NCBI GenBank assembly: GCA_019802505.1
Contig: JAFMOC010000007.1
Location: forward strand, 14,497,001-14,561,000
Reading direction: 5' to 3'
DNA: 64,000 nt
Source of the DNA: Corydoras sp. C115
Lineage: Eukaryota; Chordata; Actinopteri; Siluriformes; Callichthyidae
Below are positions 33,287 through 43,149 of this stretch, piece by piece (the first letter of the stretch is position 1; each line of letters opens with the position of its first letter). The notes under the pieces were generated by a model. The model was given only the letters and a program-made list of their open reading frames with translations. It ran no database searches and was not told the DNA's origin. Both the position numbers and the translations under genes were made by a program.

Positions 33287-34107
33287 CCGTATTTGTCGGA
33301 CCATAAGGCGCACCGTACTATAAGGCACAGTCTCAATTAAGGACTCTATTTCTGTACGGTACTTATTCTGTACGGCACCGTATTATAAGGCACTTGCTAA
33401 AACATATGATCTACAAGAAAAGTAAAGGATGCAAAATGGTGATTTATAATTGAAGTTTATTTTACTACTTGACAAAACACAAGACATTTTTAATCATTCT
33501 TCTCCCACAAATCCGTCAAAGTCCTCATCTTCTGTGTCTGAATTAATAAGCTGCGCAATTTCACTATCGAGCACTTCGGGTTCCCTCTCATCAATGTCTG
33601 AGTCAGTCTCGTCGCCAGGCGGCTGTTCAGCAACGATGCTGGCTTTTGTGAAAGCTCGGACAACAGTTATAGCAGAAACCTTAGCCCAGGCATCCACAAT
33701 CCATTCACCGACGGTGGCGTAACTCACCCGCCGCTGCCTCCCGAGTTTTAGTAAACGTGTGTTCGCCGTCTATCATCTATCGCTCCAATGCCGCCTGCAA
33801 CTTTACTTTAAACGCCCTGTTTACGCCAATGTCCTGCGGTTGGAGTTCTTTATTTAATCCTCCCGGAATGACCGGAATAATTTTCTTCACTCTGCTTTTC
33901 ACGTTTTCTGTGAGATGAGCGCGCATGGGGTCACAGATCAGCAGGGATCAGCAGGATGTGTGGAAAAAACCACCCGGTCGCACAACAATACTTTTATAGA
34001 ATTTGGAACTCAGTAAACATATAAGGCGCACTGGGTTATAAGGCGCACGTCCGATTTCTGGGAAAATTTTAGGCTTTTAGGTGTGCCTTATAGTCCGGAA
34101 AATACGT
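33287..34107. mobile_element. Internally deleted Tigger/pogo transposon with TA target duplication
   Basis: The left end 'ccgtatttgtcggaccataa' with 'ggcgcac' is the inverse of the right end 'gtgtgccttatagtccggaa' with 'aatacgt'. TA dinucleotides flank it (33285-33286 and 34108-34109), as expected for the Tc1/mariner superfamily. Sub-terminal copies of 'ataaggcgcac' repeat at 34020 and 34039. It retains only the C-terminal part of the transposase, on the minus strand. Confidence 0.85.
33494..33960 (-). pseudogene. Tigger/pogo DDE transposase, C-terminal fragment
   Basis: The minus strand from about 33960 encodes a block reading ICDPMRAHLTENV, then IIPVIPGGLNKELQPQDIG and VNRAFKVKLQAAL, followed by a stop. 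It resumes in another frame with SYATVGEWIVDAWAKVS and an acidic tail (DTEDEDFDGF). These match the pogo/Tigger DDE domain: the Asp in CDPMRAH and the Asp in LQPQDIGVN are catalytic positions; the first acidic residue and the N-terminal DNA-binding domain are lost. A stop plus frameshift near 33720-33790 disables it. Confidence 0.85.
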
Positions 34108-34219
34108 TAAGTTTTAAAAAGTAGTAGTATAGCAGTATAGTGTATAAGGATCGACAATCAATGTTCAAAGACAAAAGTGAGAAACCATTGCAAAGAAATA
34201 CTTTAAACAGCATTCTATA

Positions 34220-35010
34220 TACAGCATACATCAACCAGAATGTGCCTCATGTCCGAGGATGAAGAAGAAACCGCTGTCCTTTTATCATCAAGACAGCACC
34301 AGGGCACCCTGTTGAGTTCAATGCCCAGTGTTGGCGGTGTACTAAAAAATGGCACGAAGCATAACAATGTTGTAAGCTGCTGGTAATCAATGAAAGGGTT
34401 GGACAATGAGCACCGTCCTCTCACAAAAGTGCAAACTAGCTGCTATTTGGCTGAGTCTGACTAGATTTTGAGGTGATATGACCGCATAAGTTGACACAAA
34501 CAAATTTTTCTATAGTACAGATACATAACCGAGATACTAAAGGTACTCCTTGTTTGCTTTTTAAAAAGAAAACACTGGAGATGAATGTGGAAAGCTATAC
34601 ATACAGCAAACGTGCTGGTAGACATTAAATAGGTGTGCATCTTGGGGCTAGGCTGGCTGACAGCACTGAAAGCATGCATCTGCACAAGGAACTGGATGGA
34701 AAGCAATGAGTTTTCTTTCTGATGTCATCACACATCAATGCATTGCTGGTGGCAGTGGACCTCTTGGACCTCCAAAGTAGCTGTACATGCAATATCGATA
34801 GGCAAAATGAATCAATACCGAGCTGAGTAGTACCTCAAAGAAATTTAACGTGCAATGCTGTGAGGGTTAAGACGAACCTTAGCACCTGAGGGTGAAACAC
34901 CCCAATTCATCACCAACAAGGGTTGCAAGGAATCGAGACCGGATGCAGTGTGCATGCTGTGCGAATGTAGGTCTTAGGTCAATGTGCAACAAGGAGTGTA
35001 CAACTGCACT
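34220..35010 (+). pseudogene. Possible piggyBac-like transposase relic
   Basis: Four weak blocks occur in the order expected for piggyBac-like proteins: 'ETAVLLSSRQH' near 34265 (family: VLLLSTMH), 'MKGLDNEH' near 34395 (family: KGGVDxxDE), 'HLGARLADS' near 34640 (family: LGxxLVxP), and 'RMQCACCANVGLRSMC' near 34940 (family zinc finger: RCxxC...SMCxxC). They lie in different frames with stops between. This is inference from short matches and may be chance. Confidence 0.3.
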
Positions 35011-36027
35011 CATCTGGGACAAAGTTGGAAGTCTTGCTTGTTTGCATTCTCCTCTCCACTATGTCCATATTGGTCCATAATTAGGCTGAACTACATGGTA
35101 CTTTATAGTCTCTGTCTCTATGCTGGCTTGATGTACGGACCACGAAGGGCTTTGGAAGGTAATTTTAATGGACAGGTGCTAGCCTAAATAGAAAGGATTG
35201 CAGCCAAGGACTGTCAACCTCCCTTACAATACCAGTGGTAAATTAAAGATGAGCTGGTCAACTTAACTGGAAAAGAAAGCAGTGATTCATAGAGACTCTT
35301 GTGTATGTGTTTTCAGGTGCAGTTAAGCAGTATGTACATGGGTGGAGCAATGTTCCCGTCTTCAGAATGACTCTATAACTACAATATGAATAAATGACCG
35401 ACTAACAAGCAGGACACTGGAAATCTTAAAAATAAGTCTGTATGTGTGTGTGGGTGTGTTTCTTATACAAATACATACTGTTGCTTTGATTACCACATGT
35501 GGCATACTTACTCGTCGTGACCCTGCAAATGTTTATGTATGTTTATGTCTCACCACCTCTACATTGTTCAAGCTGCAATATCAGTGATTGATGGCCAAAT
35601 GTGGTTAGAGCTATTGTGTGCAAGGGAAACTTATATTTAGGTGATGTAGAAGGTGTTTTGGTTATGTTTTATTGTCAATTTTTTTTAAAGAAAAGATCTT
35701 TTCCAGGTTGAGAAGGAACTAGTATGCAATAAAAAATAACACAGGAATATAAGTACAACTGGTTAAGTAAAAGAGTAAAAGGTAATAATCTGAATGAAGT
35801 AATAATCTGAATAAGTAGCACTAAAGGGAATAACAGATGTGTTATTGCTAGCAGTAAACATGTATATACTTTACAGCTCAAACCATATAAAATACAGAAT
35901 AAGAGCACTATGAAATGAATACTAGTAAAGAAATCTAGAGAAAGTCTAGAAAGGAGTGACGGCTCACTTGTCCAGGCAGAACAGAACTCTACATGCTCAA
36001 CTTTGATGGCTGTGGTCAGAGCACACG
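35011..36027. other. No gene or recognised repeat
   Basis: The 123-codon minus-strand frame at 35675-36046 is hydrophobic (Leu/Phe/Ile-rich) and overlaps a SINE at its start; no family recognised, probably chance. Confidence 0.45.
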
Positions 36028-36143
36028 GACAGTACCCCGGAAGCAATAAGGGTTAAGGGCCTAGCTCAAGGGCCCACATTAAACATGGGATTTAAACCCA
36101 TAACCTTAGGATTGATTGCCCAACCCCTAACCATGGAGACACA
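36028..36143 (-). mobile_element. Family B SINE without tail
   Basis: 'gtaccccggaagcaataagg', 'gttaagggcctagctcaagg', 'gggatttaaacccataacct', 'cctaaccatggagacacaa': the head and middle of family B in minus orientation. The tail is missing at the left. Confidence 0.8.
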
Positions 36144-36418
36144 ATTAGAAACCTAATTAAGGGATCCTCAGTTTACTGGAGGAAAAAACCAATAGAAAGA
36201 GAGATTAAAAGTGAGCATGGGGCAGGAGAATGAAGCAATAAACAGAAAATTCTGAAGAAACATCTTTAGATAAACAGGAAACATGACTAAAATTAAAACG
36301 AAAACATGTGTCTCACTCAAGAAATATCAAAACACATTTTCAAATGGTTAAAACAGGTAAAAAATTACATCCAAGGTTGTATCATTTAATGAATACTTTT
36401 TTTTTTTTTTTTTTTACA
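36144..36418. other. No gene; poly-T at about 36398-36415
   Basis: A-rich sequence ending in a T run of about 18 next to the SINE. Confidence 0.5.
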
Positions 36419-36565
36419 ATTTGCTTGTGGGAGGAAACCAGAGAACCCAGAGTAAACCCACACGGACACAGGGAGAACATGGAAACTCCACCCAGATTGG
36501 GATTCAAACATGAATCCCCAGCACTGAGAGGCAAACATGTTAACCACTAAGCCAATGTGCTGCTC
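36419..36565 (-). mobile_element. Family A SINE head half
   Basis: Minus-strand 5' half from 'gcttgtgggaggaaaccaga' to the head 'ccactaagccaatgtgctgc'. The 3' half is absent and replaced by a T run. Confidence 0.9.
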
Positions 36566-36596
36566 ATAAGATTATTAATAGTAGTTAGTTATTATT

Positions 36597-36720
36597 TATT
36601 CATTCATTATCTTCTGCTTGATCCTCTACTATGGTTGTGGGGGGTTCCCCATGCCCATCCAGAGAACAATTTGGGCGCTGGGCATATACACCCGAGACAA
36701 GGCACCAAGCTATCTCTGGG
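36597..36720 (-). mobile_element. 5'-truncated family A SINE
   Basis: Minus-strand 3' third only, from the ATTC tail to 'caccaagctatctctggg', which is the 'cccagcgatag' region in degraded form. It ends at the same element position as the copies at 6128, 28922 and 49172. I see no clear target duplication. Confidence 0.85.
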
Positions 36721-37269
36721 AACGATAGAGGATCGATTGTTATTTGTTACTTTGTTATTAAAATTTGTCTCAAATTAAGTTTGTCTTAAAATAAACATAT
36801 TGTAAGTGTAGAATTTGTTTGATATTTGAGGGTTTAATAAAACAATAAAAACTTGTACATGTAAATCCTGCAGTGCATATTATAGTGACACGTCTAAATT
36901 TAACATGGGGGCAGGATTACTGCTGTCCTGACCTGTTTTATTGCACCCATTAAGACTGGAAGTCACATGGCATTACTAAATATTTACAAATATTAAAACA
37001 AACCACATATTTTAAATCGGTGCAGTTAACAGGATTTACAACTATTATACTAAAGAAGCAAGAGGGCAGGAATTAAAGTAAAATAAAGAATAAGCAAGGT
37101 CACTGAGAATACTCCTCTGCACGGGAATAAACTGAAGCTGAAAAACTCATCTATTTAATTAGGCTTTGACAGGCTTTTTCCATTTTTTGTTTTCTGTTTT
37201 GCATTTATTTTATTCATGTTTGTTGTAATGAACATATGTTTTGTTGGTTCTGTATTTATGTAAGTACAG
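36721..37269. other. No gene or recognised repeat
   Basis: AT-rich; nothing assignable. Confidence 0.5.
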
Positions 37270-37760
37270 TAACATTTAAAAGTTTGGACACACTATCTTC
37301 TTGCTCCATTGTCTGTTTTCTCCACTTACCATATAGATGGACTTTGTAAGTTTTACAATTACAGACTGTAGTCCATCTGTTTTCTTTTTTTTTGGTAATC
37401 TCCTGTTGGTTCTCTGTTCTCTCTTGGTCAGGACCATAATAGAACAGGTATAATTTAGGTGGTGGATAGTTTATAGTCAGTTCTTCAGTGACACGGATGC
37501 AGTGAGGGGGTTTTAGTGCAGCAGTGCTGCTGTAGTTTCATTTAAACACCTCAGTGACACTGCTGGGAAAGGAATAATTCACCAACCAAAGAATACCGGC
37601 TTTGTGGTGCTACTATTGGGTTCCTGACCATTAGATAATACAGTAAAGGAGACCAACACAGTATGTACTGTAGACCACAAACAGATGAACTACAAAGTCA
37701 ATCTTTAGAGTAGGTGGAACTGATAAAATTGACAATAAGTGTGTCCAAACATCAACTGGT
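37270..37760. mobile_element. Family P palindromic element, compact and nearly complete
   Basis: The termini 'acatttaaaagtttggacac' and 'gtgtgtccaaacatcaactg' are inverted; further in, 'ccatatagatggactttgta' (left) pairs with 'ctacaaagtcaatctttaga' (right), and 'cagactgtagtccatctg' with 'gaccacaaacagatgaac'. The centre holds 'agtgcagcagtgctgctgta', itself partly palindromic. No coding capacity; mobilising enzyme unknown. Serves as the uninterrupted reference for 19722-20735. Confidence 0.8.
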
Positions 37761-37777
37761 AGAGTATGTAAGGAGTC

Positions 37778-38112
37778 ATTCATTCATTTATTTATCTCAT
37801 TATCTTCCGCTTAATCCTCTACTAGAGTCATGGGGAGTTTCCTTATGCCCATCCAGGGGAGAACAACATGCAAACAGGCACCAATCTATTGCCGGGCACA
37901 CACTCATTCACACACACATACACAGACTATAAATGAGCAGTTAGAAGCATTCAATTTACCCTGAATTCATGATTTTGGACTGTGGGAGGAAACTGGAGAA
38001 CACGGAGGAAACCCACACGGACAACATGGAGATTCCATCCTGATTGGGATTCAAACCTGGATCCCCAGCACAGAAAGGCGAATGTGCTAACCACTAATCC
38101 ACTGTGCCGCCT
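37778..38112 (-). mobile_element. Family A SINE with 14-bp target duplication
   Basis: Minus-strand copy, from the ATTC/ATTT tail to the head 'ccactaatccactgtgccgc'. The repeat 'gtatgtaaggagtc' at 37764-37777 corresponds to 'gtatgtaagtagtc' at 38113-38126 (one mismatch). It landed just outside a family P element. Confidence 0.93.
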
Positions 38113-38126
38113 GTATGTAAGTAGTC

Positions 38127-38289
38127 GTTTGTGAATATATGTTTTTTAAAATTTTGTTTAAATTGGAAATTAATATTTCATATTTATGTAATTTTAATTT
38201 AATGATATTTTGACCTCAAAGTAACACCAGTTTTAACCACACAAAACATTTCTTAATGAGAAAAACTTACAAGTTCACTGTAATGTAGC
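38127..38289. other. AT-rich spacer
   Basis: No recognised feature. Confidence 0.5.
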
Positions 38290-38520
38290 TTGTTACGTCT
38301 ATCCACGCAGGTCACGTTTGGTGGTGTGTGCATGGTGCTGACACAATATGGTGCAGGTGCACCTGTTATTCGCTCCACCTGCAGGTGCATCTGAAGCCAA
38401 TTATGTCACAGGCCTTGGCCAGACCCAAATAATTATTTAATTAATAAGGTCTTCCTTATTCCCCGTCACCTTCACTGCCGCTTACAATTTTGCTGCGGAT
38501 GAGTCATACCCTGTTTTTAA
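38290..38520. promoter_or_regulatory. Candidate enhancer with clustered E-boxes
   Basis: The segment holds two palindromes made of paired E-boxes, CAGGTGCACCTG (38354-38365) and CACCTGCAGGTG (38376-38387), then 'gccaattatgtcac' and an AT-rich homeodomain-like stretch 'aataattatttaattaataa' at about 38430. CAGGTG/CACCTG is bound by ZEB, SNAI and E-protein families. No repeat family explains the segment. Function is inferred from motif density only. Confidence 0.4.
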
Positions 38521-39540
38521 TTCTGCGCACAGACAATTAACACACACAAACTACAGGTGAAATTCATTACCTCAGCTGCTTTACTTACGCACGTCTTATT
38601 TACAAAATTGCATATAATCACGTCTCTCCCTTGACAGTATTGAAATAGTTTCTTGTTATTAATGGGAAGTGAATCACATCCACATAGTGTTGTCACCTTG
38701 TCCTTTACTGACACCACCACATGGCTGTTCTTTTGTGTGCTGCTCACCCAGCCATATGCGATTATGTAATACTGCCTGTGTTTATGTAAGGGAGCCACTG
38801 GACAAACAAGAACCAGGCACTAAATGCAGGGCACTTTCAGTATAGCTTTATTTTATTACAAACCACAAACAAGCATGGAGAATTTGGCAATGACATATGA
38901 GTAATTGATTTATTTACTGCATCAGACATTTAACCAGAAGATATTGTTTAAAAATATGTAAAGCTTTAACAAATATATCAATGGAGCTTGCTAACCAATC
39001 TGTTTCAGGTGGAATCATTTAGTTGTGGTCGAACAGTTTCATGGTTCAAAAATACATCAGTTTTTTTTCCACACCCAGCTCTCACGCATCAGTAGTTTTG
39101 TGAAAAACATGGAATCTGAGACAATATTAGAAGCTTTCCCTGCAGGCTCTTCTTTGAAACTGAATGCTAGAGCAGGCCCACTGATAGCATGCAGCTTTCT
39201 CTCCTGGCACAGATGACAGTTAAGGCACCCGTATTCTAAACAAAGGCAGATTTTTGGCATTATAAATCTACCATTTTACACCATGCTAGGTTCTTCCGCC
39301 ATATTTGGTTGTTTAATTTGGAAAATTTTGAGGTCATTTGGAAAGAAATTAGTCCAGTTAAAGGTTCTGTGCTTTTACAATAGTGTTTCATCCAATGCAT
39401 GATTTGTAAGAGTGTATAGACCTACAATGGAGCTTCATGTACTAAACAGGTTTTCATTTAGCCTGCCAGAAAAAAGAGTGTCATCAAAGGTTTTTAGCAT
39501 AATAAGTATGAAAGAAATGGGATGTGGGATCCTTTTAACT
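38521..39540. other. Repeat-free sequence, no gene
   Basis: No recognised repeat. The 93-codon minus-strand frame at 38517-38798 has no recognisable domain. Confidence 0.4.
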
Positions 39541-40075
39541 GGAGCCCTCAGGGAAGAGCACTAGTATGCAGTGACAGGGAAAACAGCCTCAGTTAACCCT
39601 ATGAAACCTCTCAGTCACTCAGCATTGTGGTCCTGCTGTCTGGGAGACCATGGCAGTCTGATAAATATATCATTTTCTTGGCTGATAGGTCTACAAATGG
39701 AATCAGTTTTGTACCAGGAGTCTGCCTATGCACTGCATTTTGTCATCCACTGCACTGGCTGATAAAGGGAGCCTCAGGGGAAGCGACCTGCCAATTCATA
39801 TTCACACTACAGATTTTCCCTCACTACTGGAGGCTGGGTGCTTTCTGGGGAAAAATGCCATTGCAACTTTAAAAATGTCCTTCCTGCACAGTACAGAAGT
39901 ATCATTAACCTTCCGTTTTTGTTCCCAACATTTACTTGCACCCTGCTTATTGCTTTAAAACACAAATGTTGCATTATCAGAGGTGTTATTTCACAAGGAG
40001 TGTGAACTTGGCACCCCCATGTGAAAAGAATTTGAATGGTTGTATTTCCTTTCATTTGCACTGCCTATGATTTCA
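39541..40075. other. Possible conserved non-coding sequence
   Basis: Balanced composition, no repeats, and overlapping stop-poor frames on both strands (up to 84 codons), none with a domain. Words such as 'caggagtctgcctatgcact' and 'ggaggctgggtgctttctgg' look constrained rather than neutral, but this is an impression only. Confidence 0.3.
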
Positions 40076-40540
40076 ATGATATCTTATTGCATTTGTGTAA
40101 AATTTAAATGGTCTAATTTATTATCATGCAACACAATGTATTGAATATTAACCCGATACAATGTTTAAATGTATGTGTAACAAAAAAGAATAAAACCACA
40201 ATCTATTAAGAAGTAAATTTCATGTTTTCATATTCACATTTATAAGCAAGCATGAATACTTTGAGAACAGTTTGAGAAAGTCCCTCTCATCCTCTGCCAT
40301 GGCTGTATGCCATTGTGCAGGAAAATGTTCAGTGCTTTAAAAAGAGCAGTGACCTTTACCCTAATGTTGACATTTTTTTGCAGACTGCATTATTGATTGT
40401 GAGTCTGTTTTTCTTACTCAAGATCAGTGCCTGACCTGACAAATTCTCTTTTGACTAAATAAGTACAAATGTTCACAGAAACACTCACAAACAACTTGTC
40501 CAAACAGACAATGTATAACTTAAACAGAAAGAACATATAA
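40076..40540. other. No gene or recognised repeat
   Basis: AT-rich sequence. Confidence 0.5.
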
Positions 40541-40590
40541 ACTGCAATTTCCCCTCAGGGATCAATAAAGTATTTCGATTCCGATTCAGA
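40541..40590 (+). mobile_element. LINE 3' tail fragment (CR1/Rex1-type)
   Basis: 'tgcaatttcccctcagggat' followed by 'caataaagtatttcgattcc' is the standard terminus of fish CR1/Rex1-like LINEs. Severely truncated. Confidence 0.7.
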
Positions 40591-40832
40591 TAAACAGAAC
40601 CTTAACTTGTTACTATCTAATAAACAGTGAGAGCATGCACATTGTTTGTACATTACAGTAATTTTAATTATTATTTACAATAATTGCTTTACTGCATATT
40701 GTTACATTTCTTTCGGAATCAGTAAAATATTCTATCCATCTATCAAAATTCTACTTTTTCCCCCCATAATTCTTCCAGGTTTGAAAAGATAAACAACAGA
40801 GGAATAAATGCTAGCCAAATGCAGCAAATTTA

Positions 40833-41034
40833 ATCATTCATTCATTATCTTCCGCTTAATCCCCTACTAGGGTCGTTTTTTTGTCGTTTTTTTATGTTGA
40901 ATCCAAGTTCTTGGACTGTGGGAGAAAAACAGAGAACCTGGACACATGGAACATGAAAACTTCACCCAGATTGTGATGCAACCAGGATCACCAGCGCTGA
41001 AAGTAGAACGTGCTAGGCAATAAGCCACCGTGCC
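40833..41034 (-). mobile_element. Family A SINE with large internal deletion
   Basis: ATTC tail and 'ttccgcttaatcccctacta', then a jump through a T-rich filler ('gtttttttgtcgttttttta') to 'ttggactgtgggagaaaaac' and the head 'aataagccaccgtgcc'. The 'gcccatccagg...tatggggcaa' middle is lost. Confidence 0.88.
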
Positions 41035-41097
41035 CAGTTACCCCAATTAAAATGTAAAAAATAAAATGTGACTGTGCATTAGTCTTTTTCATAATAT

Positions 41098-41250
41098 TAA
41101 AAACAGGTTTTGATTGAGTCATTAATAAGTAAAGAAGAGCATGTTTGGTATAATTTTCTAAAAAATAACAACCTTAATGAAATGATTCTAAAAAATGATG
41201 CTGTCTTTTGTAATATGTTTCTAACCTTCTGTTAACAATATTAAAATGTC
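41098..41250 (+). repeat. Direct repeat, copy 1
   Basis: 'attgagtcattaataagtaa' plus 'agaagagcatgttt' and 'aataacaacctt' recur about 355 bases downstream at 41457-41600. Family not recognised. Confidence 0.75.
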
Positions 41251-41456
41251 ATGCATTTGAAGACTTATTTTTACTATGAAATCAATCAAACACCGATAAG
41301 GGGTGCAAAACCTTTGCCTGAGACTGTATTATTATGTTCAAAAGATGTTTTATATAATTATGTGACGGCTTTAATTATCTGAAAAAAAGTATGTCCTTTT
41401 TTATTATTAGCGAGAAGCTTGTTGTCTGCAGAACTCTAAACATAAAAGGCGGTATA

Positions 41457-41600
41457 ATAAAAAGCAGTTTTCAATTGAGTCATTAATAAGTAAAGAAGAG
41501 CATGTTTTGTTAAAGAATAACAACCTTTTAAAATGATTCAATTGCATTATGCCATTTTTAATGTTTTACCTCTTCTGTTTTTTCCTATATGACCTAGTCT
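41457..41600 (+). repeat. Direct repeat, copy 2
   Basis: Second copy of 41098-41250, starting near 'agcagttttcaattgagtca'. Between the copies, 'aaggggtgcaaaacctttgc' with 'ctgagactgtatt' resembles a Tc1-type terminus. Confidence 0.75.
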
Positions 41601-42149
41601 AGCCCCAGCCCAGCACAGCACAGTACAGCACCGCACAGCCACTGTGACACAGTGTGACATTATGTGCAGCATGGATGTCACTGTTTTAGATTTTCCTGCC
41701 TGGACACCCTTTGGAGCTGAGACATAACAAGAACAAGGCTATGCAGAAGAATGAACGGGTCCTGTCTGCTCTCTTGTCACATGAAGTTGGGTTTTTAGAA
41801 CCACTCATGGGTAAGACAGTGGGAAAAAGGCTTTGCTGCAGTTGTGCAAAGAGGCCAAGGAGAGGTTAAGCACAAGCTGACAGGGTGAGTTCCAGAGTGG
41901 AGTGTGTGCTGCATTAAGCTGAGCCAGACTGCTTCTGCTTTTAGACTGTGATGTACTGCTCTTAAACCTCATGTTCTGTTAACTACAAAGCAATGTATGT
42001 CGCTCTGTCTTTGGCTGTCACCCAATTCTGTAGCTTCACTGCAGACAGTCTAGCCAAAGTTAAAGCCTCATTGTCAGCACCACATGGCAAAAGACCCTGC
42101 TGGATTGTTATAATTTCTGTGCAAGTTATTAATAATATGTACAATTTGA
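41601..42149. other. No gene or recognised repeat
   Basis: A GCACAGCACAG-like run lies at 41610-41640. Short frames at 41983-42175 are mirror images on the two strands and not convincing. Confidence 0.45.
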
Positions 42150-42203
42150 GTGTCCAGAAAGGCGCCATCAAATAAAATGTATTATTATTATTATTATTAT
42201 TTA
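42150..42203 (+). mobile_element. Non-LTR retrotransposon tail with (ATT)n
   Basis: 'ccagaaaggcgccatcaaat' then 'aaaatgtattattattatta' is the usual 'aaaggcgc...aaataaaatgtattatt' end of a vertebrate LINE. Only the tail is recognisable. Confidence 0.6.
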
Positions 42204-42849
42204 AAGAATTTAGCTCTCTAATATGGTAGTGGTTCTAAATAAAAACACAGTAGAAAAGTAAGGCAAAATGTTAAGCCTATAAAAATAATTATACACATCA
42301 AATTACCCATTCATCCAGTTATTATCTTCCTCTTCAGAAGATATTGTGGTATTACAGAGGACAGATGTTTGTATTAAATGCCAATCCTGTTAAAACTGTA
42401 AAATAAATAAATAAATGAATGAAACAATATTAATATTGTTATATTCCGGAACTGTTGTGATGGTGAGTTAGGTTGTTGGCTTGGATGATAGACTGGGAGC
42501 AGATTTGGCTGTATGATTCACTGTTGAATTTTGTGGAAATAGTAAAGTGTGATTTACACTGACACAATATAGAGATATTGCACCAGCAGTAGAGACAAGA
42601 AGTGACAATGTAGTCGGATGTCTTACATTTCTAAGAGAATTGTCGGTGCTGTATAGCAAAGAATAGACTTGTAGTGACCAGTGGCAATTTGAGGTGAGTT
42701 TAACTGAGTGTGTAAAGTAATCTCTTCAGATCGGAAAAATACACTGTGATATACACTGTGATACATACAAAGGAACTGATAATGATTCCAACACTAAATG
42801 CATGTGTTTAATTTAGAAAGAGAATTCATCAAACATTTTTTCAATAATG
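42204..42849. other. No gene or recognised repeat
   Basis: AT-rich; the word 'atacactgtgat' is repeated in tandem at 42740-42763. Confidence 0.45.
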
Positions 42850-43149
42850 TTCTCCTCTCAGCACTGAGGATGCAGGTTCGAATCCCAATCTGGGTGGAGT
42901 TTACATGTTCTCCCTGTGCCCACGTGGGTTTCCAGTCCAAAAACATGGGTTCAAGGTAAATTGAATGTGCTAAATTGCCTCATATAGTGTGTTTGTCTGT
43001 GCGTCTGTGTAAGTGACTGTGCCCAGCAATGGATCGGCACCCTTCCTTGGGTGTATCTGTCTAGCGACCGAAATGTTCTCCCCTGGATGGGCACAGGGAA
43101 CCCCCCGTGACCCTAGAGGATTAAGCCGAAGATAATGAATGAATGAATG
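42850..43149 (+). mobile_element. Family A SINE lacking the tRNA-like head
   Basis: It starts at 'ttctcctctcagcactgagg' (just 3' of box A), keeps box B 'ggttcgaatcc', the central domain, and the tail 'gaagataatgaatgaatgaa'. A small deletion in the central domain removes 'tcctccgggttctccgg'. Confidence 0.92.

Noticed and set aside
35675..36046. 123-codon hydrophobic minus-strand frame
   Set aside because: It starts inside a family B SINE, and its Leu/Phe bias follows from A/T-rich sequence.
38517..38798. 93-codon minus-strand frame as a small gene
   Set aside because: No signal peptide, domain or recognisable homologue.
42535..42610. Family P fragment
   Set aside because: 'acactgacacaatatagaga' and 'caccagcagtagagacaag' loosely resemble the element but the order breaks down.
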